A stretch of 38,378 nucleotides of DNA from Candidatus Peregrinibacteria bacterium (lineage in GTDB: Bacteria; Patescibacteriota; Gracilibacteria; UBA1369): contig JADZCU010000032.1 of the NCBI GenBank assembly GCA_020851415.1, positions 1-38,378 of the forward strand, given 5' to 3'. Below, piece after piece: positions 1-9,291 of this stretch (the stretch's first letter is position 1; each line of letters opens with the position of its first letter). The notes beneath the pieces were generated by a model that worked only from the letters and a program-made list of their open reading frames with translations, searched no databases and was not told where the DNA came from. A program made the translations under genes and the position numbers.

Positions 1-113
1 GAAATTTGCTTTACCATTTCCTGAATATCGCCATCGTTCAAACTGTGAATACTTTCTGAAAGCATCACAAGCTTACGCAGATATTCGTTTTGTATCGGGT
101 AATAGTAAGCCAT
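1..113 (-). CDS. small helical protein of the paired family (partial, runs off the window)
   Basis: The reading frame starts with ATG at 111-113 on the minus strand and stays open to the window edge, giving 37 codons (begins MAYYYPIQNEYLRKL). Its ATG lies one base after the TAA of the 115-534 gene, so the two are almost certainly translationally coupled. The visible part looks helical, and LNDGDIQEM resembles the LSxEE-type turn seen in the small helical proteins of this locus. The function is unknown and membership of that family is a tentative inference from a short fragment. Confidence 0.6.
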   Translation of the reverse strand, partial: MAYYYPIQNEYLRKLVMLSESIHSLNDGDIQEMVKQI

Positions 114-114
114 A

Positions 115-534
115 TTAAAATAGGTGAACTCCAAAGAAATTCGACAATAAAAGCGCTCCGAAAGGGAGAGCCAAAATTGCCAACACACCCATGCATCCTT
201 TTTTCTTGGTAGCAGTTGTGAGTTGCTTCAATATTTCTTCACTGGATCTGGAAGACTCCTCTTGCTCTTCGTCTGTTTCCTTTTGAAGCAACAGAGTGTG
301 CAGACGGTGCCCTTCCTGTTTAACCGAACTGCTGGCATGAGAAATCTCTTGTTCAGCAGAGTACATATTTTTCTTTTCCTCCATAAAAACAGCAATAGCC
401 TGATGTATTTGCTCTTCGGGCAAACTCAACAATTTCATTTTCATCTCGCCTTTCTTCATCGCATCAAGCGACAAATAACTTGGTGAAGATTCCATTATTT
501 GTATGAGTTGATTTTGGAGTTCGGTATTCGGCAT
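115..534 (-). CDS. small helical protein with C-terminal membrane anchor
   Basis: A 139-residue protein that I do not recognise. Residues 1-60 look like two helices around an LSLPEEQIHQAI segment. Residues 60-105 are a charged, Glu/Gln/Ser-rich coiled coil. Residues about 112-136 form one hydrophobic membrane segment preceded by KKKG, so the protein is probably tail-anchored with its N-terminus in the cytoplasm. It follows the 557-2065 gene by 22 bases and runs directly into the partial gene at 1-113, so all three are probably one transcript from the promoter at 2106-2134. Its pattern matches the other small proteins of the locus, and it is the only one with an obvious membrane anchor. It may hold a partner RxVF protein at the membrane (inference). 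Confidence 0.75.
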   Translation of the reverse strand: MPNTELQNQLIQIMESSPSYLSLDAMKKGEMKMKLLSLPEEQIHQAIAVFMEEKKNMYSAEQEISHASSSVKQEGHRLHTLLLQKETDEEQEESSRSSEEILKQLTTATKKKGCMGVLAILALPFGALLLSNFFGVHLF

Positions 535-556
535 TTACGGGATTTTTAAGGCAAAA

Positions 557-2065
557 TTACGCAATAGAACTAACATCCTTAGGACCATATTTCACCGCGT
601 AACGGGAAACATTTGGCGTCTCTTCAGGACTCTTATAATCAGGATTTTTTTCCTTAGGGTTTACAATTGAAACGGCGCCATTTTCCACTCGTACCTGATA
701 TCCAATATAAGTATCCTTGTGGACAAATTTTCCGATGTTATATTCAGAAATAACCTTTTTCATTGTTGAAAGTTGTTGCTCGAATCCCTTAGTACCAACC
801 CCATTCGGAGGCAGGAAATAAGCCATAAGTGTATGAGCAAGGTCGTCCATACCCTTTTTCAATTCAGCTTTCTTTTCCTGAGCAGATCCTTCAACTGCTG
901 TAATTGAACCTTGTGTTGGAGCAAGCACCATAACATCTTCCTTCTTATAAGGACCGCTCTTTACCTCTTTAACAACCGGTTCGCCTTTTTCATTCGTACC
1001 AGATTCAAGATAAACAACGCGTAAACCGTTAAGTCCTTTACGCACACCTGTAGCCACAATAACAGTTTCATCGGCACCTGTTTCTGCATTCTTTCTGGTA
1101 ATTTGTTCAGAACGCACAATAACTGTTGAACCAAGCGGTGCATCTTTAGAATCAATCCAGGCAAGTTGTTTTTCCAAATCTTTTTGGTTACGTTCCAAAC
1201 CTTTTTGATCAATCTCTTCCTGAGATTTGAACTTAAATTCAGGTTGGCTCTTAACATTATCTTCAAGTGCAAAAACCCTGGTAATAGCTTCCTTCTTCAT
1301 GCCTTCTTTTGGCTGGAAATTAACGTTAACGCGCACCCATTTTTTATCCTTGCTCATTTCAACGTCAAAAGATTCACCATTTTGACCATCTTCCAAACGA
1401 AGTACACCGGCAACCAAACCCTTTTTCAAAATGGATCTATCTTCGGGCGAAAGTTCTTTTGCGCCGTTTGCAATTTTATCAAGTACTTGCACAAAATTGC
1501 TCTGTTCCTCCGCAATTACATCCTTTTTTCCATCAACCTTTGCTGGAGCCGGTTTTGCCGCCTCCGCCTTTTTCGCAGCATCTGCCTTATCAGCTGCAAC
1601 ATCAGGCTTAGCTGATCTCCCTCTAGGTGTATATTCCAGACCTGCCATTGGGTCACCAGGCAGAGCCTTCTCTTTCGCCGCCTTAGATGCAGAATCAAGA
1701 TTTGCAAAAATTGCATCCACCTGTGCCAGAGTCGCTTCAATCACAGCCTTTGGCTTTTTCTGTGCAGCTTCAAGAGTCTTAACCGTTTCACCGAGCTTGG
1801 TAAACTGCTCCTGAATAGCAGCAGGAGTCCCACTTGGAAGCTTCCCTTTTTCATCTGCTTTACCATAATGTTCCTCAATATTACCTCTCTCAGCCTTCGC
1901 ATCTTCTAATGCGACTTTTGCCTCAGCCATAAGCTGCTCAGTAGATTTTGGTTGACCCTCTTTTGCTTTTTCAGAAGCGTCATCCGGTGGTTTTTCACCA
2001 GGATTAAAAAACACCAGTCGTGGTGAAACCAAATCAGATGAAAGAAGTGAACGACAATTTTTCAT
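557..2065 (-). CDS. RxVF-motif large protein with possible SH3-like segment
   Basis: A 502-residue protein of unknown function. It begins MKNCRSLL and carries PRLVFF at residues 15-20, the N-terminal motif shared by six proteins of the window. Residues 40-140 are a charged coiled coil. Residues 140-180 are an Ala/Lys/Pro-rich linker. Residues about 185-285 are mixed alpha/beta, with a SFDVEM strand followed by a lysine-rich stretch. Residues 310-385 are beta-rich (STVIVRSEQ, RVVYLESG, EDVMVLAP) and could be an SH3-like barrel. There is no conventional signal peptide. The start is supported by the A-rich leader TTAAAACAAAAA just upstream, which recurs before two other RxVF genes, and by a strong promoter. 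The gene is expressed separately from the 3264-18022 cluster, because femX and its own promoter lie in between. Confidence 0.75.
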   Translation of the reverse strand: MKNCRSLLSSDLVSPRLVFFNPGEKPPDDASEKAKEGQPKSTEQLMAEAKVALEDAKAERGNIEEHYGKADEKGKLPSGTPAAIQEQFTKLGETVKTLEAAQKKPKAVIEATLAQVDAIFANLDSASKAAKEKALPGDPMAGLEYTPRGRSAKPDVAADKADAAKKAEAAKPAPAKVDGKKDVIAEEQSNFVQVLDKIANGAKELSPEDRSILKKGLVAGVLRLEDGQNGESFDVEMSKDKKWVRVNVNFQPKEGMKKEAITRVFALEDNVKSQPEFKFKSQEEIDQKGLERNQKDLEKQLAWIDSKDAPLGSTVIVRSEQITRKNAETGADETVIVATGVRKGLNGLRVVYLESGTNEKGEPVVKEVKSGPYKKEDVMVLAPTQGSITAVEGSAQEKKAELKKGMDDLAHTLMAYFLPPNGVGTKGFEQQLSTMKKVISEYNIGKFVHKDTYIGYQVRVENGAVSIVNPKEKNPDYKSPEETPNVSRYAVKYGPKDVSSIA

Positions 2066-2105
2066 AAATATTTTTGTTTTAAGGAATGTGTAAATTATTC
2101 ACATA

Positions 2106-2134
2106 ATTATAACATAAAAACCCAAACCTTTCAA
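2106..2134 (-). promoter_or_regulatory. sigma70-type extended -10 promoter for 557-2065
   Basis: Read on the minus strand, TTGAAA (2129-2134), a 17-base spacer and TATAAT (2106-2111), with TG one base before the -10. It predicts a leader of roughly 35 bases. The stretch ending TGTTATAATTA is nearly identical to that of the promoter at 9234. Confidence 0.75.
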
Positions 2135-2206
2135 ACTATTCAGTCGGCATTGCCCCTAAAGGAAAAAGGCGATATGGTACAGTACCAGAGCCAATAAAAG
2201 TCATTT

Positions 2207-3253
2207 GTGAAAGTCATAGAAATTCAAACCGGCCCCGCGCAACTTTTACCAAAATTCATAGAACGTCACCCCTTGGGCACGATTCATCAGATTCCCGAAT
2301 GGGGTGAATTTCAAAGAGCCGCTGCAAAACGCGATCAATATTGGATTCTGGCACTCCAGGATGAACAAAATAATCTGTTAGCAACAAGCTTGGTCATCCG
2401 CCAGCGACTGCCTTTCAATAAATGCTGGCTCTACGCACCGCGCGGACCACTGATAAATTTCGAGAATCAGGAACAAACAGAAGCTTTTTTTGCATCAATA
2501 AAAGAGCTTGCAAAAAAAGAAAAAGCTGTGTTTTTCCGCTTTGACCCACCCTTTAAAAACGTGGAAACAAGCCAAAATCAACTGGTCATAAATACGCTCA
2601 AAACATTGGGTGCCCACAAAGCGCACGCACATTACCAACCTGAATGTACACTCATGGTTGACCTCACGGTTTCACCGGAAGAAATCTTAAAACAGATGAA
2701 ACCAAAAGGTCGATACAACATAAAAGTGGCACAAAAACATGGAGTCGAAATCGAAATATGCCACGATCCGGAAAAAGGCATCGACGAATTTTACAACTTA
2801 TTCAGTCAAACCACAGAACGTGACGGATTTTCCGGCCACCAAAAAAGCTATTACCTCAGCATGCTCAAAACATTAGGGCAAAAGCACGCAAAACTCTACC
2901 TCGCAAAATACCAGGGCAAAGCGCTGGCAGCATGTATAGTCACCTATTTCAAAGACACCGCCACCTACTATTTCGGAGCGTCGTCCAGCGAACACCGCAA
3001 CACAATGGCACCCTATTTGCTGCACTATAAAGCCATGATCGATGCCAAAGATCTTGGCTATAAATACTACGATTTCTTCGGCATAGCACCGGAAAATGAA
3101 CCAAACCACCCCTGGGCAAAAGTCACCGATTTCAAAAAAAAGTTCGGTGGAAAAGTTATAAACTATTTCCCGGCACAGGAAATAATCTACAAAAAATGCT
3201 GGTACACAATAGTCAGAATCGCAAAATTCGCCAAAAAAATTATTGGCCGTTAG
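2207..3253 (+). CDS. FemA/FemB-family peptidyltransferase
   Basis: A 348-residue protein matching the FemAB family, in which aminoacyl-tRNA-dependent enzymes add amino acids to the peptidoglycan stem peptide to build interpeptide bridges. The usual twin-GNAT layout is visible. An N-terminal lobe contains HQIPEWGEF and WLYAPRGP. There is a characteristic MKPKGRYNIKVAQKHG segment (around 165-180), then YLAKYQGKALAACIV and YYFGASSSEHR. A final YDFFGIAP...HPWAKVTDFKKKFGG region is typical of the family. The start is GTG at 2207, and no Shine-Dalgarno site is seen. A weak extended -10 (TGGTACAGT, -10 at 2178-2183) may drive it. It lies on the opposite strand inside the RxVF locus and converges on the 3264 gene with 10 bases between stops. 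The substrate amino acid cannot be read from sequence. Confidence 0.9.
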   Translation: MKVIEIQTGPAQLLPKFIERHPLGTIHQIPEWGEFQRAAAKRDQYWILALQDEQNNLLATSLVIRQRLPFNKCWLYAPRGPLINFENQEQTEAFFASIKELAKKEKAVFFRFDPPFKNVETSQNQLVINTLKTLGAHKAHAHYQPECTLMVDLTVSPEEILKQMKPKGRYNIKVAQKHGVEIEICHDPEKGIDEFYNLFSQTTERDGFSGHQKSYYLSMLKTLGQKHAKLYLAKYQGKALAACIVTYFKDTATYYFGASSSEHRNTMAPYLLHYKAMIDAKDLGYKYYDFFGIAPENEPNHPWAKVTDFKKKFGGKVINYFPAQEIIYKKCWYTIVRIAKFAKKIIGR

Positions 3254-3263
3254 TCTCCAAAAA

Positions 3264-6200
3264 CTAATAAATAGAACTCAAGATTGCAGCATCAGCAGCG
3301 TCAGGTTTCTTCCCTTCAGGCGCCGCTGCAGGTTTTCCTCTATACTCCCGAAGTTTACTTACCAGACTTGCAAAGTTTAAAGCACTTCCCGATTCAGACG
3401 TGCCGTGGCCGTTCACAATATAAACAATCGTTCCGTCATTCCCCACCCACATATTTACCATCACATTATCCGGATGTTTTGGATTATTTCCGCCGCCCCA
3501 ATCCAGATAAACCTGCACCACCTCATTAAACTCAATATTCATCTTCACCACCCTGCCGATGACCTTTTCCATCTCAGGTTTGCGGAAAGAATAGTAGCTG
3601 CTGATCGCCTGCCACGTAATCTCCTTTGATGTCTCAGGTGTTTCAATAGCCGTGTGTTTGGTTCCCTCCGCCCATTTCTTCAAATGGATCATCTGTCTCA
3701 TGAAAGAATCAAAATCTTCAGCGGCACCTTTACGAGTTTCTTCACCGTAAATACCAATGTTTTCACGGCCAACAGTATAAAGAATTCTACCATGCGGCAG
3801 AACTTCAATATCAATATCCGGATCCGGATTATTCCAGTCAAACTCCAAATAAAACTTATGTGGCTCCTTATCCTTGGGATAAATTTCATCAACACCACCG
3901 GTTTGCTCAACATAATCCTTATACGCCAACTCGTTCCCCACCGTTAACTCCATAATTCTCTGGTGAATGAAGCCCTTGTTCAAAGCATTTGCCGCCTCTT
4001 GAATATTCGGATACTGAAAAACTCCGTTCGGATAACGGAATTCAAACTGATTGCCATTTTGAATCAAACGGCAAGGCAGCGTTCCATTATTAAAACGAAG
4101 ATTAAACGACGCACCGTCGGGATCATTCCCGTGCGTAACCATCGCAAGAAGCGCATCCGCATATTCCTGATAAATCGTACCCAAAAATCCAAGTTCAATC
4201 ACCGGCTTAAATTTCTCCGCTGGAGCAGCCACAGGAGCCACATCAACATCGCCTGAAGGAATCTTCTCATACTTGCCAATATACTCCCACATAGGAATAA
4301 ATTTCGAACTATAGGCACTCTGCAATTCAGCCATGGAAGGTTTTTTTGCAAAAACCAACCCCGAAGCCGCAATCCCTTGTTGCAGCAAAACATTCAACCG
4401 TTCAGCATCGCTGCTAGATAATTTTTTACCCACATATTTTTGCATAAGCGTACGATCAACATCATAGTTACCGGTACTCTTAATGCCCGGAGAATCCGGA
4501 TTAAGTGGTTTATCAGTAATTTCTCCCAGTCCATAAACAATATTTCCTGTTCCAGGTTCGGTAAATTCACGCAGATTATGTGAAACCAAAAACTGGTCAA
4601 ACTCCTTAGCCTCAGGAGAAGTATCTTTCGCGCCACCGCTGATAGCCGGAGCAACAGCCAGTTCCAATTGTGATTGATCAACCCAAATCTCTTTATCCTC
4701 AAATTTCACTTTCACAAAAACCGTATCGTTAATCTGTTTCGCTTTGGCGTTTACATCAACCAAAGAAACCTCAGTTCCACCCTTCATTTTGCCCACAATA
4801 GCGCCATTATCATCACGATAAGCCGCCTCAGAAATATTCGGTGAAACCACTAATTTATTATTCTTAAATCTACCGTCAACAGACTGTGCCTTACTCCATT
4901 CACTTTGATAAATATCTGTTCCGGCGGGAACCTTCTCTCCTGGTTTTCCCGGGGCTCCCCCTACGGGAACCGTAGCTCCAACGCCTTTTTCAATATCGCT
5001 GAGTCGGGAATTGGTGTTCTCAAGTTCATCACTGACAACACTCACAACACTGACATGTTTAACGTAAGTAGAGAGCGGAGTAGTATCTTCTACCCCCAGG
5101 GACTCCAGTTGTTTTTGAGCGGCAGCAAGACGTAATTGCATATCGGTAAACTCCTTCGGATCAAACTGACCCGATGAAGCTGTCTTCTCTTTTAATTGTT
5201 GAACTCTTGCTCCCACCGCGGTCATTCGGTCAAAAGTTTTTTTCATCAAATCCGGAAATTTTGCTGCAGCCTCCTTAGCCGCAAAAGTTTCAGCGGCAAT
5301 TATCAAAGGATCATGTCCCAAATTTACGGTACTATTATCAAGCGCCAAAACCTGCTGAATAATCGGGTTCTGATATTTAAGATCCAGAGCTCTGCTGGCA
5401 CTCATGGCATCATCAACAAACTTTTTATGATGCTCCCTGGCCGTCATACTCATCTGTTCCACCTTACCAAGTTCACCCTGCCATTCATCCGGCGTTTTAA
5501 TTTTCGAAAAAAGACGAAGTTGAAATTTCCCCTTCTCTACGCGGCTACGTAAAGCTGCATCGGAATCACTTTCATCAGAAAATGTCCCGGTTTTTTTTTG
5601 AAAACTCGGATCAACGTGAAAATTATAATCGGGCAGACCGCTTTGCAGCATACTTTTAATTTCACCGTACAAATATTGACGATATTTTTCCGCCTGCCCT
5701 GCATCTTTAAAATGCAAATCGGTGAGTTTCAAATAACCCACAAAAAAACCGGTCATTTCCGGAGACAATTTTTTATCACTCGAGTCCCCATCAGCCTGCT
5801 CCATGGCAATGCCGTTTTGAGCCAACATATCCACGTAAGGCTTCATACTGAATGTGTCCAACTTAAGCATCAAATCACTTTCATCAACAGAAGAATCAAC
5901 GGAAGAATTATCATAAGCTTTCTCCGCAAGGCCGTTCAACAAATCCGCATGCGAAGATTTATTCGCCTCATCATAACGTTTCATTGCGGCCAAATATCCT
6001 GAAAAAAGAAAACGCGTTCTGCCAAAAGAATCATGAATTCCCGTACCTTCATAATCCTGAATCTTATTCGCTTTATTCTCCGGATCACTCTTCTCCAGTG
6101 CCCATTTCCGCGCCGCCTCAAAACTTTTATACCTTGGATCTTCCGGCATACTTTCAAGCAAAAGCTGCATTCGCATCTGACGACTTCGTTGCAACGCGCG

Positions 6201-6440
6201 GCTTTTACCAATGTCGCGGCTCTCTTTCAAAACCTTAAGTTCCTGAAGCAAAAGTTGTTTGTCTTCTTCAAGACGCACCAACAAATTTGCTTTTCTCTCA
6301 GGTGAGTATGTTCCGGTTTCAATCCGTTTTTTTTCCTTGTTATAAGCCTCAATAACAGTGTCAGCAGTAATTTTCTCAGGTTCCGCCTGGATCTGAGTTT
6401 CAAGAATTTCTATCGGATTTTTTTCTGCTGTATCCGCCAT
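3264..6440 (-). CDS. giant modular protein with SH3-like domain and three C-terminal alpha/beta repeats
   Basis: A 1058-residue protein of unknown function. It is the one large member of the cluster that lacks the RxVF start; it begins MADTAEKNPIEILE with helical, charged sequence. Residues 1-510 are mainly helical and coiled coil. Residues about 513-600 look like a bacterial SH3 domain (NKLVVSPNISEA, GGTEVSLVDV, VFVKVKFEDKEIWVDQSQLEL). The C-terminus holds three related units at about 775-832, 861-925 and 970-1036. Each has two or three strands, a Gly/Asn turn, a further strand (GRILYTVG, GTIVYIVNG) and a helix (DFDSFMRQMIHL, NFASLVSKLREY). There is no signal peptide or clear membrane span. 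It starts 10 bases after the 6451-8823 gene, so it is co-transcribed with it, and it ends the operon facing femX. Confidence 0.75.
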   Translation of the reverse strand: MADTAEKNPIEILETQIQAEPEKITADTVIEAYNKEKKRIETGTYSPERKANLLVRLEEDKQLLLQELKVLKESRDIGKSRALQRSRQMRMQLLLESMPEDPRYKSFEAARKWALEKSDPENKANKIQDYEGTGIHDSFGRTRFLFSGYLAAMKRYDEANKSSHADLLNGLAEKAYDNSSVDSSVDESDLMLKLDTFSMKPYVDMLAQNGIAMEQADGDSSDKKLSPEMTGFFVGYLKLTDLHFKDAGQAEKYRQYLYGEIKSMLQSGLPDYNFHVDPSFQKKTGTFSDESDSDAALRSRVEKGKFQLRLFSKIKTPDEWQGELGKVEQMSMTAREHHKKFVDDAMSASRALDLKYQNPIIQQVLALDNSTVNLGHDPLIIAAETFAAKEAAAKFPDLMKKTFDRMTAVGARVQQLKEKTASSGQFDPKEFTDMQLRLAAAQKQLESLGVEDTTPLSTYVKHVSVVSVVSDELENTNSRLSDIEKGVGATVPVGGAPGKPGEKVPAGTDIYQSEWSKAQSVDGRFKNNKLVVSPNISEAAYRDDNGAIVGKMKGGTEVSLVDVNAKAKQINDTVFVKVKFEDKEIWVDQSQLELAVAPAISGGAKDTSPEAKEFDQFLVSHNLREFTEPGTGNIVYGLGEITDKPLNPDSPGIKSTGNYDVDRTLMQKYVGKKLSSSDAERLNVLLQQGIAASGLVFAKKPSMAELQSAYSSKFIPMWEYIGKYEKIPSGDVDVAPVAAPAEKFKPVIELGFLGTIYQEYADALLAMVTHGNDPDGASFNLRFNNGTLPCRLIQNGNQFEFRYPNGVFQYPNIQEAANALNKGFIHQRIMELTVGNELAYKDYVEQTGGVDEIYPKDKEPHKFYLEFDWNNPDPDIDIEVLPHGRILYTVGRENIGIYGEETRKGAAEDFDSFMRQMIHLKKWAEGTKHTAIETPETSKEITWQAISSYYSFRKPEMEKVIGRVVKMNIEFNEVVQVYLDWGGGNNPKHPDNVMVNMWVGNDGTIVYIVNGHGTSESGSALNFASLVSKLREYRGKPAAAPEGKKPDAADAAILSSIY

Positions 6441-6450
6441 GAATTACAAA

Positions 6451-8823
6451 CTAGGAAGCTTTGGAATCTGACTCACCTTTTTTGCCGGCAACTTTTTTCC
6501 CAGGCTTTTCTTTCGGTGCTATTTCAGGAACATCCAATCCAAAGCGACCCTTCACAATAGGTGAAGCAGCCACGATTTTACCCTGATATTTGCCCTGATC
6601 ATCAGCAGTTACCTCAATAGTCATGTCACGATGTCTGAATGTTAATTTGCCGTTTGGTTGCACCAGGCCAGCAGGTAAATCTGCAACACCCTCATTGACT
6701 TTATCCTGTGCATCTTGAGGTGTATACCCTGCCTTAGGTCGAGGCATTTTAGCAACATCAGACACAATTTTAATAACACGTTTTTTCACTTTAGGCGGAA
6801 CTTCTGCCGAAGCAGAAGCAACCTCAACAGCAGGTTTCGGTGCATCTGGATTTGGCGCTGGCTGTTTTGGAGCACCTTCGTCCGGCTTACCCTTTGGTGC
6901 GTCAGGTGCTTTTTTATCTCCACCCTGTGCAACCGGTTGGCCTCCGGTTCCTGAGCCTTCTTTTTTCGGAGCCGGTTTTGGAGCAGGAGCATCTCCACCT
7001 TTAGCTGCAGGTGCCTTGGCACCACCGCCGCCGGTCGCTTTTTTGCCTTTGGATTTTTCGTCATCCTTTGGTGGCTCTTCAACTTTTGGTTCCTCTTTTT
7101 TCTTGGCAGATTCCAGTTGATCCAAAAGATCAGCAGGTTTAACAACTTTAGTCTGCATAATAAGACGCACGGCATCTTCATGCTCCTTTTCAAGCTTATC
7201 CAGTTCTTCCTGAGGTACGGTTTTGCCGCTGTATCTCAAAAGAAGTGCATTTTGTCTGGCAACATGTTCGGTATATTCATCATTAATTGCCTCGCCCACT
7301 TCACCTTTTCGTTTCATTACGCCTGTCAGGTACTCCTTGTAGTAAGCAACAAAGTCCATCTTTACGGTTTTACCATCTTTCACAACTTCAACTTCTTTGC
7401 CGCCATAATTATAATCAAGTCCACGAATTAATCCGGACTGTGCATAAAGAAATTTCGCCGGCAACTTACCTTTTACATCGCCATAAATTTCACGGCCTCC
7501 AACGATTTTTGTATAATCAAGGTCTTGAGCCAATTTCTTGAAATCAACATCACCACTTTCAGCTCCCATCATTCCCAGAAGAACTTTTTTCACCATCGCA
7601 TCATATTTTTTTGGATCCGGTTCTGCGGCTAAAGCACCTCGCAAATGCCATTCAATGGCACGCAATCTATCGCCATTATCCTTGTTATTATAATTTAGTT
7701 GGCGGGTAACACGTTCAATAACAGAACTAATCAGAGTGTCACGAGCTTCTTCAGGAGCTTCATGCTTGGTAAATACTTCCGGGGCATTTTCCTTTGCCCA
7801 CATAGTTGGAGAAGGCACCTCTTCACCTTTATCAATAGCCGCTTTTACAGCTGCTTCGTACTGGTCGAAAAATTTAGCATTTTTATCACCCTTAAAAATC
7901 TCATTGGCAGCATTCATTTTACCAACAACTTCACCAAAAAGCTTTGAGCCTTTGTTAGTATCAAAATACATTGTATCCAAAACGTAACGGAAACTACCTC
8001 TTCCAGTCTCAGTTCCAAAAACTTTATCCCAGGTAAAATAATTAATCCCATTGTCTCCTTGGTTCTCTTTAAAAGCCTTAAGTTTCGCCATTGCAGCTTT
8101 TGGTCCAAGTTCCACATAAGTATTTTGAAGCATTTCAGCGGTCGCTTCCAAAACATTATCTTTATTCCAATCTGGTCCGCCAGTATTCACAATACCACCA
8201 TCTGCCTTTTTCTCCCAACGCGGCATAGCCACACCTTTTTGATATTCAAGCCCTATACCCTTCATCAATGTAGTAACACTACTCCATGACGCTTCTTTTT
8301 CCTGATCAGCATACTTGCTGTCAATCATCTGCGCCTGCAAAGATTGCTTAAATTCATCCGCAAATTTTTTGGCTGCCTCCTCACGTTTTGTATTAGCATC
8401 ATTAAATTTCGTTTCCAGTCTTCCCAAGGCACTTTTCCGCGCCTCGCCAAGAGTTTTACGCAAAGCGCCGTCTTTTGACTCAAGATCAGCTTTTTCAGCA
8501 ACAAAAGTCGCCTTTTCTGCCTCAAGTTTTTTTGCTTGCGCAGAGCCTTTTGGAAGCGCGGCAATTTTTGCATCAAGATCTTCAATCTTTTTCTGTGCGG
8601 CAGCTTTTCTTTCAGAAACTATACCTTCAATAACACCATTGGTTACCAGAACGGCGTTATCTCGTATGTCTTTGAAGTATAGATTTGTTTCAGAAGTTTC
8701 TGCATCCTTTGCAGTTTGTTCAAAAACAGCATCAAAAGACTTATCAAAATTTTCATTCTCAAAAACAAAACGTTTTTGAAGCGAAAGTGTGTTGTACGAA
8801 TTGAAGCAAGAAAGTATTTTCAT
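6451..8823 (-). CDS. RxVF-motif large protein
   Basis: A 790-residue protein of unknown function, starting MKILSCF with KRFVF at residues 17-21. Residues 25-160 form a long Lys/Glu/Ala coiled coil. Residues 160-570 are mostly helical with a folded look (W, Y and F spread through). Residues about 575-680 are a Pro/Lys/Gly/Ala linker (many PKP, KGGD and APKP). Residues 690-790 form a small alpha/beta C-terminal domain (KVNEGVADLP, KLTFRHRDMTIEV, QGKYQGKIVAASP). No signal peptide or catalytic motif is recognised. It follows the small gene 8844-9203 by 20 bases and precedes the 1058-residue gene by 10. The leader TTAAAACAAA lies three bases before the ATG, as in two sister genes. Confidence 0.75.
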   Translation of the reverse strand: MKILSCFNSYNTLSLQKRFVFENENFDKSFDAVFEQTAKDAETSETNLYFKDIRDNAVLVTNGVIEGIVSERKAAAQKKIEDLDAKIAALPKGSAQAKKLEAEKATFVAEKADLESKDGALRKTLGEARKSALGRLETKFNDANTKREEAAKKFADEFKQSLQAQMIDSKYADQEKEASWSSVTTLMKGIGLEYQKGVAMPRWEKKADGGIVNTGGPDWNKDNVLEATAEMLQNTYVELGPKAAMAKLKAFKENQGDNGINYFTWDKVFGTETGRGSFRYVLDTMYFDTNKGSKLFGEVVGKMNAANEIFKGDKNAKFFDQYEAAVKAAIDKGEEVPSPTMWAKENAPEVFTKHEAPEEARDTLISSVIERVTRQLNYNNKDNGDRLRAIEWHLRGALAAEPDPKKYDAMVKKVLLGMMGAESGDVDFKKLAQDLDYTKIVGGREIYGDVKGKLPAKFLYAQSGLIRGLDYNYGGKEVEVVKDGKTVKMDFVAYYKEYLTGVMKRKGEVGEAINDEYTEHVARQNALLLRYSGKTVPQEELDKLEKEHEDAVRLIMQTKVVKPADLLDQLESAKKKEEPKVEEPPKDDEKSKGKKATGGGGAKAPAAKGGDAPAPKPAPKKEGSGTGGQPVAQGGDKKAPDAPKGKPDEGAPKQPAPNPDAPKPAVEVASASAEVPPKVKKRVIKIVSDVAKMPRPKAGYTPQDAQDKVNEGVADLPAGLVQPNGKLTFRHRDMTIEVTADDQGKYQGKIVAASPIVKGRFGLDVPEIAPKEKPGKKVAGKKGESDSKAS

Positions 8824-8843
8824 AAATTTGTTTTAATAGTTTT

Positions 8844-9203
8844 TTATTTTAATTTTTTTAATAATTTTTCAGCCGCAAACCTTTCTCTCTCCTCGGCGGC
8901 CGCAGCCATTTTGCGGTTAGGTTCAGCCGCATAATAGCGATCAATGGCGTGCGCTTCAGCGGTAAAATCTCCCATGATCTTTTTTTGTTCAACCGCAAAA
9001 TCATGAACAATACCAGAATCAGCAGCTTTTGCTTGAAGCAAAATTGCGTAAAGCGGTTTCAATAAAGACACATCCTTTTGTTCCAAACCATTGTACACGC
9101 GGTCTATTTCCGCTTTTGGAATATATTTTTTTGCCAATGAATTTTCAAAAAGCTCACGGAAAGCTTCCAAAGAAAATTCTGGTGATGCTGAAGCAGTTGT
9201 CAT
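8844..9203 (-). CDS. small helical partner protein
   Basis: A 119-residue, all-helical protein of unknown function. The N-terminal 60 residues (FRELFENSLAKKYIPKAEIDRVYNGL, then SLLKPLYAILLQA) resemble the two-helix start of the other small proteins of the locus. The rest is a charged Ala/Glu/Lys coiled coil ending LLKKLK. It is the first gene of a transcript that begins at the promoter 9234-9262 and continues through the 790- and 1058-residue genes. Its position immediately before an RxVF gene suggests that it is a dedicated partner or chaperone (inference). Confidence 0.7.
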   Translation of the reverse strand: MTTASASPEFSLEAFRELFENSLAKKYIPKAEIDRVYNGLEQKDVSLLKPLYAILLQAKAADSGIVHDFAVEQKKIMGDFTAEAHAIDRYYAAEPNRKMAAAAEERERFAAEKLLKKLK

Positions 9204-9233
9204 AGCTATGTATACTTTAAAATATATCTTCTA

Positions 9234-9262
9234 ATTATAACACAAAAACCCTTTTCTTAAAA
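9234..9262 (-). promoter_or_regulatory. extended -10 promoter for the 9203-3264 transcript
   Basis: On the minus strand, a perfect TATAAT (9234-9239) with TG one base upstream, and a poor -35 (TTTTAA) at 17 bases. The sequence TGTGTTATAATTA repeats almost exactly the promoter before the 2065 gene. The spacer and -35 overlap the terminator of the preceding gene. Confidence 0.65.
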
Positions 9263-9264
9263 GG
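9243..9264 (-). terminator. intrinsic terminator after the 1794-residue gene
   Basis: On the minus strand the RNA would read CCTTTT, loop AAG, AAAAGG, then GTTTTTG. This is a short perfect stem followed by a T tract, 27 bases after the stop at 9292. Confidence 0.55.
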
Positions 9265-9291
9265 ACTGTGTTTGCTCTTTCTTAAGGCGTT

